A DNA stretch of 64,000 nt, from contig JAVHLM010000011.1 of NCBI GenBank assembly GCA_031082125.1, positions 77,575 to 141,574 of the forward strand, in the 5' to 3' direction. Positions 50,522-59,462 of the stretch are shown here, in pieces; the stretch's first letter is position 1; every line of letters begins with the position of its first letter. The notes beneath the pieces are model-generated. The model searched no databases, was not told where the DNA came from, and saw nothing but the letters and a program-made list of their open reading frames with translations. The DNA comes from Candidatus Eremiobacterota bacterium (GTDB taxonomy: Bacteria; Vulcanimicrobiota; CADAWZ01; Ess09-12). A program made the position numbers and the translations under genes.

Positions 50522-51706
50522 ATGAAAGCATTAAACTCTCATGTTCTTCCCCTTATTGCAGCCGCATTGCTGCTCTTTACCGTCCTGGCCGCCGGCAGGG
50601 GGGACTGCGAGTCCGACGGCTGGAAAAAGACTGCAGAGCAGCTCATGACGGGGGGGAATTACCGCGAAGCCCTGGGGGCAATTGAGGAGCACACCAGGGA
50701 AAACCCCAAAGACCACGAAGGGTGGCAGATGGAGGCTCGCTGCCTCATTAAGATGGGGAAATACGACAGGGCCCTGAAGTGCGCCAGCAAGGCCATGGCC
50801 CTCCACAAGGGCGATTTTGTGAGCGCCACGCTTGAAGGGAGGATCTATCTCAGCAAAGGGAGCCATGACAAGGCCTTTGCATCCTTCACCAGGGCCCTTG
50901 CCATCAACAGCGAGTACACCGACGCCCGCATAGGGCTCGGTGAAATCTATCTCAAGAAAAAGCAGCCTGACAAGGGGAGAGGCGAGATGAAAAAAGCCAT
51001 GAAGAGCTGCGTCGTGCCTGAAGCCGAAGTCTATGGCGCCATTGCCGGGGCATATCTCAGGGAGGGCCTGGTGAACGATGCCATATATACTTACAACGAG
51101 TTTCTCCGCGAAGAGCCTGAGAATGCAATGGTCCATCATCTCCTCGCCCAGGCGTACCTGAAAAAAAATGATACCCGGGCGGAAGGCGCCCTCAGGAAAG
51201 CCGTCTCTTTTGCCCCTAAGAACATGGAGTACCGTGAGGCCCTCGGCGACTACCTCGCAAAGGCAGGCAACTACAAGGATGCCAAGAAAGCCTATGAGAA
51301 CGCCATCCTCCTTGGGAAAGCAGCGCCCACGACCTATTACCGCCTGGGAATTCTTTATTACCACGAGAAAAAGACGGAAAAAGCGCTGCCCCTGCTGGAA
51401 AAGGCCGTGGCAGGGAAGCCTGATCTCGTCAATGCCCACCTCGCACTGGGAGCGGCATACTTGAGGGGCGGCAGCTACAAGAAATGCCTGGAGCACTGCA
51501 ACGCCATTATTAAATGGAGCCCCGATAACGAGACCGCTTATTACAACAAGGCCTGCGCCCTGGCAAAGCTTGGCAAGCTCGCCGAAGCAATGCAATCACT
51601 GAAGAAGGCCATCGAGCTCGAGCCATCCAATAAAAAACTTGCAAAGGACGAGGAGCTCCTGGCCCCGCTCCGCGGTCTGGCGGAGTTCAGGAAACTCACC
51701 GAGTAG
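50522..51706 (+). CDS. Exported TPR-repeat protein
   Basis: The 394-residue protein has a signal peptide (about residues 1-24) and roughly nine tetratricopeptide repeats from residue 35 to the end, for example 'NYREALGAIEEHTRENPKDH', 'SHDKAFASFTRALAINSEYT' and 'YYNKACALAKLGKLAEAMQS'. It starts 13 bases after the PH/GIDE gene with GAAAGGA ahead and is probably co-transcribed. TPR proteins of this kind serve as periplasmic or outer-membrane scaffolds; a role in the type II secretion system that follows is possible but not shown. Confidence 0.8.
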   Translation: MKALNSHVLPLIAAALLLFTVLAAGRGDCESDGWKKTAEQLMTGGNYREALGAIEEHTRENPKDHEGWQMEARCLIKMGKYDRALKCASKAMALHKGDFVSATLEGRIYLSKGSHDKAFASFTRALAINSEYTDARIGLGEIYLKKKQPDKGRGEMKKAMKSCVVPEAEVYGAIAGAYLREGLVNDAIYTYNEFLREEPENAMVHHLLAQAYLKKNDTRAEGALRKAVSFAPKNMEYREALGDYLAKAGNYKDAKKAYENAILLGKAAPTTYYRLGILYYHEKKTEKALPLLEKAVAGKPDLVNAHLALGAAYLRGGSYKKCLEHCNAIIKWSPDNETAYYNKACALAKLGKLAEAMQSLKKAIELEPSNKKLAKDEELLAPLRGLAEFRKLTE

Positions 51707-51779
51707 CAGCCGCGGGAGGAAAGAGATCCTCTGCTGTGGAAGAAGGTTCCGCAGAATTTTCTGAAAGGGAGTGTGTGTA

Positions 51780-52877
51780 GTGAAAACCCCGGCCAGTTTA
51801 TACCTGATTGCTGCGGTTGTCATAATAATGGGCACTGTTGCGGCACTTTGTCTCCACTCCTGCGGAAATAACTACGTGCCGAAGGAAATCTACACAAGCG
51901 GCGGCAGCAGTCCCGGCACTTCCTCCACCATCACGCTCGCATCGGGCCTCCGCTCACCTTCCTGCCTGGGTGTGTACAGTGACTATATCTACTGGAGCGA
52001 TTTCTACGAGGGAAAGATCTACCGGGTCAAAAAGAGCGGCGGCTCGGCGGAGACCATCGCCTCATCGAATCTCAGCTATCCGAAATATATCTATGTCCTT
52101 GACCCCTATATCTACATCGCCGAGGCCGATCCCACCCAGCCCGACGCCCAGGTGAACGGCATCAAGCGCGTGGGAGTGAACGGAACCGACGCGCCTGTGG
52201 AGCTCTTCAGCAAACAATATGCCGTGGGAGGGCTTGTCTCTGACGGCACCGCAGTTTACTGGACGCAGCGCATTCTTACCAATGGCACCGTGAGGAAGGG
52301 CCCCCTCGACGGCACTGTCACTGCCACGGAGATTGCCACCTCTCTGAACAGGCCGTCGGCAATTACTTACAAAAACAGCTTTCTCTATTTCACCAACGAG
52401 GGAACGACTACTGACGGCGCCACGGGAAGCGGCGACGGCTCGGTGATGAAGCTCTCCACAGGCGGGGGGAGCTCCACAACCCTGGCCTCGAGCCTCAAGC
52501 TCCCCGTCTCCATAACCTCCGATGCGACGAACGCCTATTACTGCTGCGAAGGCGCGTACTCGGGGATCACGCTGGAGGCCACCATAAGGAAATCAATCAT
52601 GAACCAGACTGGTTCTTCCATAGTCCTCACGGGAGAGGGAAGAATTACCAGAGTATGGTGTGACTCAGGCAACAACTATATCTATTACATCGAAAAGGAC
52701 AGCTCCGGCGGCGAGAACGGCTCCATCAAGAAGACCAACATCGGGGGAAGCGATATCCAGGTCATTGCCTCATCGCAGACATCGCCCGGCGATCTGATCA
52801 CCGACTCGACCTACGTGTTCTGGATCCAGGCTGACTGGAGCGGCAGCAACGGGGCAATCTACAGGAGACCGAAATGA
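51780..52877 (+). CDS. Exported YWTD-type beta-propeller protein
   Basis: The 365-residue protein has an N-terminal hydrophobic segment ending 'LCLHSCGNN', possibly a lipoprotein signal although the lipobox is imperfect. The rest is made of propeller-like repeats with 'YIYWSDFYEGKIYRVKKSGG', 'AVYWTQRILTNGTVRKGPLD' and 'YIYYIEKDSSGGENGSIKKT'. The GTG at 51780 has GGGAG eight bases ahead; another GTG at 51771 is less well placed. The stop overlaps the start of gspI by four bases (ATGA), so it is read with the secretion genes, in the place where gspG or gspH often stands. Confidence 0.68.
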   Translation: MKTPASLYLIAAVVIIMGTVAALCLHSCGNNYVPKEIYTSGGSSPGTSSTITLASGLRSPSCLGVYSDYIYWSDFYEGKIYRVKKSGGSAETIASSNLSYPKYIYVLDPYIYIAEADPTQPDAQVNGIKRVGVNGTDAPVELFSKQYAVGGLVSDGTAVYWTQRILTNGTVRKGPLDGTVTATEIATSLNRPSAITYKNSFLYFTNEGTTTDGATGSGDGSVMKLSTGGGSSTTLASSLKLPVSITSDATNAYYCCEGAYSGITLEATIRKSIMNQTGSSIVLTGEGRITRVWCDSGNNYIYYIEKDSSGGENGSIKKTNIGGSDIQVIASSQTSPGDLITDSTYVFWIQADWSGSNGAIYRRPK

Positions 52878-53221
52878 TAAGGAAAAAGAAGGGCTTCACC
52901 CTCGTGGAGGTCCTTGTGGCCCTTGCAATCATTGCCATTGTGCTCGTCGCCCTCCTCAGAATGGAAGTTTCTTCCATAGCCCTGGCTGCAAGGACTTCCC
53001 TCTCGTTCAGGGCCCTCATGCTTGCCACGAGGGAGATGGAGGAGCTCTCCTCACAGACACTCGAAGGGACTTATGAGAAGTCCTACGAGCCTTTCTCCGT
53101 GAGCGCAAAGACTGAGCTCACCTCGCAGAGCGGATTCCCCCTTGAGGTGCTTTCCCTTGAGGTATTTTATGAAGAGGCGATCTATGCCGAGCTCAAGTCA
53201 TTCACCTTCAAGTCTTTCTAG
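52874..53221 (+). CDS. gspI: Type II secretion minor pseudopilin GspI
   Basis: The 115-residue protein has a class III prepilin leader: a short basic segment 'MIRKKKG', then 'FTLVEVLVALAIIAIVLVAL' with the Glu at +5, for cleavage and methylation by the prepilin peptidase after Gly7. Size and the following beta region ('LEVLSLEVFYEEAIYAELKS') fit GspI, which caps the pseudopilus with GspJ and GspK. It overlaps the beta-propeller gene by four bases and gspJ by about 50. Confidence 0.82.
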   Translation: MIRKKKGFTLVEVLVALAIIAIVLVALLRMEVSSIALAARTSLSFRALMLATREMEELSSQTLEGTYEKSYEPFSVSAKTELTSQSGFPLEVLSLEVFYEEAIYAELKSFTFKSF

Positions 53222-53864
53222 CAAAAGCCAGGGAGCCTTCACCCTCGTGGAAGTCCTCATCACGGTCGGTATGGCCCTTATCGTCGTTACCATAACCTTT
53301 GGCTCACTCCTCTACAGCGCAAGGGCTTCCCGCGATTCCCGCATCAAGACCAACAAAGATTTTGAGCTCATGAAGGTCTATGCCCAGATGAGGCAGCAGA
53401 TGCTGAACCTCTACGCATCGCCAAATTTCCCCTATTCCCTCATAGGCGAGAAGGGCAAAGATGAAGGGGAGGACAGCATAAGGTTCTACACCGCCTCTCC
53501 CGTGGTGGCGAGGGGTGTCTGCGAAGCGTCCTACAGCATCCAGGAAACCGAGGAGGGGAAGCTCTTCCTGGCTTACAGGGAATTTCCCTACGCGAGGAAG
53601 ATGGACCTTATTGAGGACAGCACCAGGCTGGAGAGCGAGGAGGAGCTGTGGCGCAAGATGACCGACGCCGTCACGGGCCTTTCGCTCACCTACATGAGCG
53701 AAGAAAAGGAATACACCGAATGGAGGGAAAAGAGCCTCCCTGAGAGAATCATCGTTTCTCTGTGGTATAGTGCAGGGAGCCAGGTGGAGAACTTCAGCTT
53801 CTCAGTCTCACCCGGCATGAATGCCCTCAAGAAAAAGACTCTGAAGAAACAGGACAGGCCGTGA
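53169..53864 (+). CDS. gspJ: Type II secretion minor pseudopilin GspJ
   Basis: The 231-residue protein has a prepilin leader ending 'SSKSQG' with 'AFTLVEVLITVGMALIVVTI' as the membrane helix. The length and 'ALRxxxRQQM'-like helix ('VYAQMRQQMLNLY') and the C-terminal 'LPERIIVSLWYSAGSQ' match GspJ. Start choice is uncertain between 53169 (GAGG six bases ahead) and 53184 (GAGGCG ahead). The last 15 codons, from ATG 53817, read 'MNALKKKTLKKQDRP', which does not look like a GspJ end but like a prepilin leader; see the finding on gspK. Confidence 0.82.
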   Translation: MKRRSMPSSSHSPSSLSSKSQGAFTLVEVLITVGMALIVVTITFGSLLYSARASRDSRIKTNKDFELMKVYAQMRQQMLNLYASPNFPYSLIGEKGKDEGEDSIRFYTASPVVARGVCEASYSIQETEEGKLFLAYREFPYARKMDLIEDSTRLESEEELWRKMTDAVTGLSLTYMSEEKEYTEWREKSLPERIIVSLWYSAGSQVENFSFSVSPGMNALKKKTLKKQDRP

Positions 53865-54784
53865 TTATCGTTACAGTGCTCGGCGTCATTGGGATCCTCC
53901 TTATCATGAACCTGCAGCTCTCAAGCGACACCCTCTATGCGCAGAAATATCTGGCGAGGCTCCAGAACAGGGAGGCCGGCTATTACATCTCCCTGTCGGC
54001 CTTCAGGGGGGCGGTGAAGTTCCTGGAGTTCGAGCAAACCAACATAAATGACTACGATTCACTCCAGGACACATGGGCCCAGGCCCTGCCCTCTCTCGAG
54101 GTCGATGAAGGGAAGATCACCATCCACATTGAAGATGAAGAGAGGTATTTTGCCCTCAACAGCCTTGTGCAGGACAACAAGCTCGCCGATGAGAAGCATG
54201 TCGAGCAGTTCAGGAGGCTGCTCCAGATAGTGAACAGGCAGCAGAGCCTGTCTGACGCCGCCGTGGACTGGATTGATCCCGACAGCAATCCCACGGCGCC
54301 CGAGGGAAGCGAGCTCCAGGGCGATACGAGCGAGCCCTGCAAGAACGGCTTTTTCGATTCCGTCGATGAGCTCCTGCTCGTGAAAGGCTTCAGTGACGAC
54401 GTGATGAGGGGAGAGGTGAAATCGGGGGAATACATGCCGGGCCTGAAAGATGTCCTGTGCCCCACGCACGGCGGGAAGGTGAACATCAACACGGCGGGCG
54501 TCACGGTGCTTCAGAGCCTTGACAAGTACATGACCAGGGAAATGGCCGATGAGATTATCTCGAGAAGGACCGACAAGCCTTTCGAGAAGATTGAGGGCCT
54601 CAGCGAGATGCCGGGCTTCAACACCGACACGGCGTTCCGCATCAAGTCCCTTGCCGACGTGAAGAGCTCCTTCTTCAGGGTGATAATTGAAGTGGAGAGG
54701 GCAGGCGACCGCACCATACTCACGGGGCTCGTGAACAGGATGAGCGACGGGGGCTCAAAGATTCTGTACTGGAAGGTGGAATAA
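53861..54784 (+). CDS. gspK: Type II secretion minor pseudopilin GspK, leader out of frame
   Basis: The 307-residue protein matches GspK: a hydrophobic N-terminal helix, a conserved 'RYFALNSLV' segment, 'LSDAAVDWIDPDSNP' and a C-terminal helix-hairpin-helix part with 'KVNINTAGVTVLQSL'. The first available in-frame start is a GTG overlapping the gspJ stop (GTGA). Translation from it starts at 'VIIVTVLGVIG', directly after the expected cleavage point. Upstream in the same frame the DNA codes 'EETGQA', a good Gly/Gln cleavage site, but there is no start codon before the in-frame TAG at 53768. A leader-like 'MNALKKK' is present one frame away. Either a frameshift, an assembly error or an uncleaved GspK is implied. 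Confidence 0.75.
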   Translation: MIIVTVLGVIGILLIMNLQLSSDTLYAQKYLARLQNREAGYYISLSAFRGAVKFLEFEQTNINDYDSLQDTWAQALPSLEVDEGKITIHIEDEERYFALNSLVQDNKLADEKHVEQFRRLLQIVNRQQSLSDAAVDWIDPDSNPTAPEGSELQGDTSEPCKNGFFDSVDELLLVKGFSDDVMRGEVKSGEYMPGLKDVLCPTHGGKVNINTAGVTVLQSLDKYMTREMADEIISRRTDKPFEKIEGLSEMPGFNTDTAFRIKSLADVKSSFFRVIIEVERAGDRTILTGLVNRMSDGGSKILYWKVE

Positions 54785-56127
54785 TGAAACTGTCAGGCGG
54801 GCTGGATTCCGGAACGACAGAAGCGCGGGAGATATATCTTGAGCTCGGCTGGAAAAAGGTAAAGATTGCTGAAAACCCCAGGACGGCGATGGTTCAGGCT
54901 GCCGTTCCGTCGAGTGTCCTCACTTTCAGGACCCTCACCCTTCCCTTCACCGACCAGAAGAGAATAAGGGAGATCATAAGGGAGGAGCTTTCTGACACCC
55001 TCGCCATCCCCCTGGAAAGTACCGTGTGGGATTTCAGCAGGAACCCTGATGGCTCCGTCTTTGTGGTCATCGCACCCACCGAGGCTCTTGGCGAAAAGAT
55101 AAAAGAGCTCCCGAAAAATATCCAGGCTCTCGACGCCGAGCCCTTTGCGCTGGTGAGAACGGCCCTTTACTGCGGCATAAAAGATGGGCTCATCATTGAT
55201 TTCGGCGCGTCAAAAACCCTCTTCTGCGGGCTCAGGAACGGCGCCATAGATTTCATCAGGGTCCTTCTGAGGGGGGGAGGCCTCATCACCGAGCTGATAA
55301 TGAAGGAGATGCAGGTGAGCCTCGCTGAGGCAGAATCCATAAAGCGCGAAAAGGGCCTGGCACTCTCCACGGCGCGGGAGGAGATTATCAAGACCCTTCG
55401 CACTGCAGGCCTTCCCTCGCCGTTCCCTTACCCGCAGATAGTGATTACCGGCAGGGGCGCCCAGATTCCCGGCCTTCAGGCCCTCCTCCAGGAGAGCCTG
55501 AAAACACAGGTTGCCACCTTCTCGCTCCCTGAGGACCTCTCCCCCTACACGTACCCTGTGGCCTTCGGCATGGCCCTCAGGGGTAAGGAATACGGCACAG
55601 GCGTCAACCTCATGGAAGAGAAAAAGAGCTCCCATGATCCCCTGGTGCTCTGGGCTGCCGGCATCATACTGCCCCTCCTGCTCTGCTCGGCAAGCCTCAT
55701 GGTGCATGAGGCGGCTCTCGTGAAAGAGGCAAAAGCTTACAAGGCTGAGATCAACAAGGTGGTGAAAAAGGAGTTCCCTGAAATTACCGTGATCAACAGG
55801 CCCCTCGATCAGCTCCGCGACAAGGTGAGCCAGAAGGCGGCCCTCGCCGAGAACAGGGGACCCAATATCCTGGGCATCTTCGACTCAATCTCGCAGGTGA
55901 TAAGAGGCAAGGATATCATCATCTACGAGTTTGACTTCTCGGAGAGCACGGTGACCATCACCGGAGAAGCGGCATCATACCAGGAGGTTGAGTTCATAAG
56001 GAAAGGGCTCCTTGCCTCTTTTGAAAAAGTTGAGCTCCGTGAAGGGAAAACGCTTCCCTCGCGGCGAATCACCTTTAACCTTACCATAACCCTGAAAGGG
56101 ACGGCTCAAGATGGCCATGAATCTTAA
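54784..56127 (+). CDS. gspL: Type II secretion GspL/PilM-like protein
   Basis: The 447-residue protein has an actin-like cytoplasmic part (about residues 15-270) with 'GLIIDFGASKTLFCGL' and 'QIVITGRGAQIPGLQALL' as nucleotide-binding phrases, then one membrane helix ('WAAGIILPLLLCSASLMV', about 290-310) and a periplasmic part with a ferredoxin-like fold ending 'RITFNLTITLKGTA'. This is the arrangement of GspL, which ties the GspE ATPase to the inner-membrane platform. The ATG overlaps the gspK stop by one base (taATG). Confidence 0.82.
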   Translation: MKLSGGLDSGTTEAREIYLELGWKKVKIAENPRTAMVQAAVPSSVLTFRTLTLPFTDQKRIREIIREELSDTLAIPLESTVWDFSRNPDGSVFVVIAPTEALGEKIKELPKNIQALDAEPFALVRTALYCGIKDGLIIDFGASKTLFCGLRNGAIDFIRVLLRGGGLITELIMKEMQVSLAEAESIKREKGLALSTAREEIIKTLRTAGLPSPFPYPQIVITGRGAQIPGLQALLQESLKTQVATFSLPEDLSPYTYPVAFGMALRGKEYGTGVNLMEEKKSSHDPLVLWAAGIILPLLLCSASLMVHEAALVKEAKAYKAEINKVVKKEFPEITVINRPLDQLRDKVSQKAALAENRGPNILGIFDSISQVIRGKDIIIYEFDFSESTVTITGEAASYQEVEFIRKGLLASFEKVELREGKTLPSRRITFNLTITLKGTAQDGHES

Positions 56128-56590
56128 GGATCTCTCGCCCAGGGAGAAAATCATCTACGGCGTGGGAGTCCCGATCATTCTGCTGATGCTTTACGTGGTC
56201 TTCTTTATTCTCCCCAGCCTTGAGCACATCAGGGTCGCAAAAAAGCAGATAGCCGCCTACCGCGGGCAATGGAAGCAGATAGAGGCGGAAATCGAAAGAT
56301 ACCGTAACCTCCCCGCGGTGACATCCCCTGCAGAGCGCGTCTCACTCCTCTCTTTTCTTGAGCAGAGCGGGAACAACCTGAAAATTGACAAGAAAATCGT
56401 GTATCTGAAGCCCTTCAGCACAACAGGAAACAAGGAAGGCGCAGAGGTGAAAATTGACGATATCACCGGTGACGAGCTGATAAAACTCATCCACCTGGTC
56501 CAGGAGGCCAGGATCAGTATAGTGAAAATCAACGTGAAAGATCACAACCTTGACGGTCTCTGGACACTGAAACTTTTTCTCGAGGACTAG
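56111..56590 (+). CDS. gspM: Type II secretion GspM-like protein
   Basis: A 159-residue protein with a short cytoplasmic lead 'LKDLSPREKIIYGVGVP', one membrane helix (about residues 18-37), a coiled-coil stretch and a small alpha/beta domain ending 'LDGLWTLKLFLED'. 'LSPREKxxxxxGxxxxx' is the usual GspM start. It overlaps gspL by 17 bases. GspM works with GspL in the inner-membrane platform. Confidence 0.78.
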   Translation: MAMNLKDLSPREKIIYGVGVPIILLMLYVVFFILPSLEHIRVAKKQIAAYRGQWKQIEAEIERYRNLPAVTSPAERVSLLSFLEQSGNNLKIDKKIVYLKPFSTTGNKEGAEVKIDDITGDELIKLIHLVQEARISIVKINVKDHNLDGLWTLKLFLED

Positions 56591-57292
56591 ATGCTGAAAA
56601 AAGCACTTCTCGCGCTGGCCCTGTTTATTGCAGTCTTTATCATAACTGCAGTGATAAGGTTCCCTTATATCTCAATGCTCTCCTCTATGGCGGGAAAATT
56701 AAGCACGGAAAAGAAAATCGACGTATCATGGGAGAGGAGCACCGGGTCCTTTCCCTCGATCAAGCTTTCTTCCGTCAGAATCGTCTCGGAGGAGAACGAG
56801 GTTGCCGTCTTTGACTCCATCGACATGTTTCTTTCCCTCTCGGGGATGACCTTCAGAGGCTCCCAGGGAGCAGGCCGCGTGAGCGGGAAAATTGCCAGGC
56901 AGAAGCTTGATTACACGATATCGAGCCTTCCCATTCCGGCATTTCTCTCCACAAGCCTGGGGAAAGGCACATTGAACGCGAGCGGCACCTATGACATAAA
57001 GACCGGCAAGGGAAAAGGGAAATTCGACGCCTCAATCGAGCAGTTTCCCAACCCTCTCATATCCGGCGCCCTCACCATTGACGGCCAGGACACCATAGAG
57101 CCCAGGAAGACCGGCATAGTCTTCAATCTTAAGGGGGCGAGCCTCACGGGAAAAGGTACCGTCACCATCACTTCCGCAGACGCTTCCACGCCGTCACAGG
57201 TACAGGGTGTGCTGGAGGTGAAAGTAGGCCAGATGCCGCTCATTTTCAATATCCAGGGAACTCTCAATAATATCGCCGTCACGAAAGCCTAG
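56591..57292 (+). CDS. gspN: Type II secretion GspN-like protein
   Basis: The 233-residue protein has an N-terminal membrane anchor (about residues 5-24) and a beta-rich periplasmic part. 'FPYISMLSSMAGKLS' and 'GTLNASGTYDIKTGKGKGKF' together with its position directly after gspM fit GspN (T2SSN family). It starts at the base after the gspM stop. The role of GspN is poorly known and many systems lack it. Confidence 0.7.
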   Translation: MLKKALLALALFIAVFIITAVIRFPYISMLSSMAGKLSTEKKIDVSWERSTGSFPSIKLSSVRIVSEENEVAVFDSIDMFLSLSGMTFRGSQGAGRVSGKIARQKLDYTISSLPIPAFLSTSLGKGTLNASGTYDIKTGKGKGKFDASIEQFPNPLISGALTIDGQDTIEPRKTGIVFNLKGASLTGKGTVTITSADASTPSQVQGVLEVKVGQMPLIFNIQGTLNNIAVTKA

Positions 57293-57351
57293 AGGGTTTC
57301 CCCGATGAATGGAGAATATAGCAGTCTTTTGAGATTCATACTCGCAGAGCA

Positions 57352-57397
57352 TTACTGACGATATCGTCATACCTGAAAGGATGATGTGCGTCAGTAA
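57352..57397 (+). promoter_or_regulatory. Competing palindromes upstream of the secretin gene
   Basis: A perfect 14-base palindrome TGACGATATCGTCA (57356-57369) overlaps a second inverted repeat, TTACTGACG (57352-57360) with CGTCAGTAA (57389-57397), whose right arm ends next to the AAGAGG Shine-Dalgarno site. The two cannot form together. This fits an operator or a switchable leader that controls secretin synthesis within the operon. Confidence 0.5.
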
Positions 57398-57411
57398 AAG
57401 AGGTGGTCATA

Positions 57412-59445
57412 ATGAGACAGTTGTCTTTCACTATACTCGTCATGCTTTCAGTGCTCGCCATGCTTGCCATGCTCACAGGGAGCTGCCCTGCACAGAGTCC
57501 GGCACCGGCTTCGCCGGCGGGAGGGGCGCCGAAAGAGACCCCGAAGATTGATGAAAAAATCTCGAATGCCCTCCGCTCGGGGAGCATCATGCTCAATTTC
57601 GACTCCATCGATATCAAGGTCATGACCAAGATAATGGCCGAGCTCACGAAGCGCACCATTATCGTGGACAAGAGCGTATCGGGCAATATCACGATTCTCT
57701 CTTCTAGAAAAGTCCCCGTCAAGGAAGCCTGGAACCTCTACATCTCCGCCGTCGAGGCAGCAGGGTACGGCGTGGTGCAGGTCGGGAAAGCCTATAAGGT
57801 CATACCGATTGCCGACGCCCGCAAGGAAGACACAAGGTACGTGGGCATGAGGGTCCCGAAGCTCAGGACGGGCTACGTGGTGGCCCTTGTGCTGATGAAC
57901 AACGCCGATTCCGAGCTTATGGCCAATACTCTGCGGCCCATGATGGGCTCGACAGGCATCATATCGTCCTACCAGCCTTCAAATGCCGTGGTTATTACCG
58001 ACTCCTCGCAGAACGTGACGCGCCTCACCCAGATTATCCGCCACCTTGACGCCAATTACAGGGGCTCCATGCTCCGGGTGTACCAGCCGAAATACATCAG
58101 GGTGAAGGAGCTTGCCACTTCGCTCCAGGCCATTTTCCAGGGCGTCCAGGGGGCGGCATCGCCGGCCGGAGGCGTGAACCAGCAGGTGAGGATCTCGGCG
58201 TACGAGCCCACCAATACCCTCCTTATCATGGCCACCGACAGGGACTTCCTGCAGATCGAGAACATCCTCTCGGACATCGACGCGGAAGATCGCGTCATCA
58301 AGCCCGACGTGAGGACCTTCCGCGTCCACTACCTGAAGAACGCCGACGCCGAGGAGGTGGCCAAGACCATCGGCACCATGATGGAAGAGAAAAAGCGCCT
58401 TGTCGAGGAGATAAAAAAGGAGCAGCAGGGCACTGCAGAGTCCAAGGAGAAGGAGACCTTCATCTCGTCAAAGCTCTCCTTCGACAAGACCACCAACTCG
58501 CTGGTCTTTTACCTCACTGACAAGGAATATTCAGAGATCAAGCCGATGATCGACTCCCTTGACATCGAGCACAAGCAGGTGCTCATCACATGCATTATTG
58601 CCGAGGTGTACCTGAAAAAAATGCTGGACATCGGCTCCAAGTGGCACGTGGTCACTGACGGCGGCCTTGCCTCGTTCGGGGGAGGCCTCAGCCTCGAGGG
58701 CATCTACAATACCCTTGCCGCCGGAGGCTTCATTGCAGGGGGAGTGAGCAGCGAGGGCGTCACCCTGGAAATAGGTGGCAAGGAAGTCTTCTATCCCAAG
58801 ATATTTGCCCTTATCAACGCGCTCCAGACCGACAACGCCCTGAACCTTCTCTCGGCGCCCCGCGTGCTCACCCACGATCACAAGCTCTCCAAGTTCATAG
58901 CCGGCACGGAGCAGCCTTTCGCCACGGGGGTGAAATATGACAATAACAACCAGCCCGTTATCAGCTATGAATACAAGCAGGTGGGGCTCGACCTGGAAGT
59001 TACTCCTCATATCGGGCAGAATGACCAGGTGAGAATCGACATGAAGCTCACCATCAAGGACCTCGTGGAGTACCTCAAGCCCAATGTCGGGGTGATGAGC
59101 TACGTGGTGCCTGTAATCTCCAACAGGGAGATCAAGAACTTCATCACCCTGGCGAATGGCCAGACCATCATCATCGGCGGCCTCATCGACAACAAGACCC
59201 TCTCGACTATTAAAAGCGTGCCTCTCCTGGAGAAAATACCCCTCCTGGGCGATCTTCTCTTCAAAGACAAGTCAAAAACCGCTGAAAAGCGGACGCTTTT
59301 CGTGTTCCTCACGCCCCACATAATAAACAACTCCAGGGAGCTCCAGGAGATCACCGACATGTACGGCCGCATCATCCACGAGGACAAAGCCAAAAATGAA
59401 AAGGCGCCTTTCATCATAGACGAGAGCAAGGAAGAAACGCACTGA
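57412..59445 (+). CDS. gspD: Type II secretion secretin GspD
   Basis: The 677-residue protein forms the outer-membrane channel. It has a signal peptide (to about residue 25), periplasmic N-domains starting 'SIMLNFDSIDIKVMTKIMAE' (N0) and two or three N1-type modules ('MLRVYQPKYIRVKELATSLQ', 'VRTFRVHYLKNADAEEVAKT'), and the secretin core with 'QTDNALNLLSAPRVLTHDHK', 'ANGQTIIIGGLIDNKTLSTI' and 'VPLLEKIPLLGDLLFKDKS'. The C-terminal S-domain is short. I chose the ATG at 57412 after AAGAGG; a GTG three codons upstream is possible. A 119-base gap with palindromes separates it from gspN. Confidence 0.9.
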   Translation: MRQLSFTILVMLSVLAMLAMLTGSCPAQSPAPASPAGGAPKETPKIDEKISNALRSGSIMLNFDSIDIKVMTKIMAELTKRTIIVDKSVSGNITILSSRKVPVKEAWNLYISAVEAAGYGVVQVGKAYKVIPIADARKEDTRYVGMRVPKLRTGYVVALVLMNNADSELMANTLRPMMGSTGIISSYQPSNAVVITDSSQNVTRLTQIIRHLDANYRGSMLRVYQPKYIRVKELATSLQAIFQGVQGAASPAGGVNQQVRISAYEPTNTLLIMATDRDFLQIENILSDIDAEDRVIKPDVRTFRVHYLKNADAEEVAKTIGTMMEEKKRLVEEIKKEQQGTAESKEKETFISSKLSFDKTTNSLVFYLTDKEYSEIKPMIDSLDIEHKQVLITCIIAEVYLKKMLDIGSKWHVVTDGGLASFGGGLSLEGIYNTLAAGGFIAGGVSSEGVTLEIGGKEVFYPKIFALINALQTDNALNLLSAPRVLTHDHKLSKFIAGTEQPFATGVKYDNNNQPVISYEYKQVGLDLEVTPHIGQNDQVRIDMKLTIKDLVEYLKPNVGVMSYVVPVISNREIKNFITLANGQTIIIGGLIDNKTLSTIKSVPLLEKIPLLGDLLFKDKSKTAEKRTLFVFLTPHIINNSRELQEITDMYGRIIHEDKAKNEKAPFIIDESKEETH

Positions 59446-59462
59446 GGAGCCGTTGTCTTTTA

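Noticed and set aside
50531..51595. 354-codon minus-strand frame opposite the TPR gene
   Set aside because: The plus strand has clear TPR repeats and a signal peptide; the minus frame is a mirror of their regular composition.
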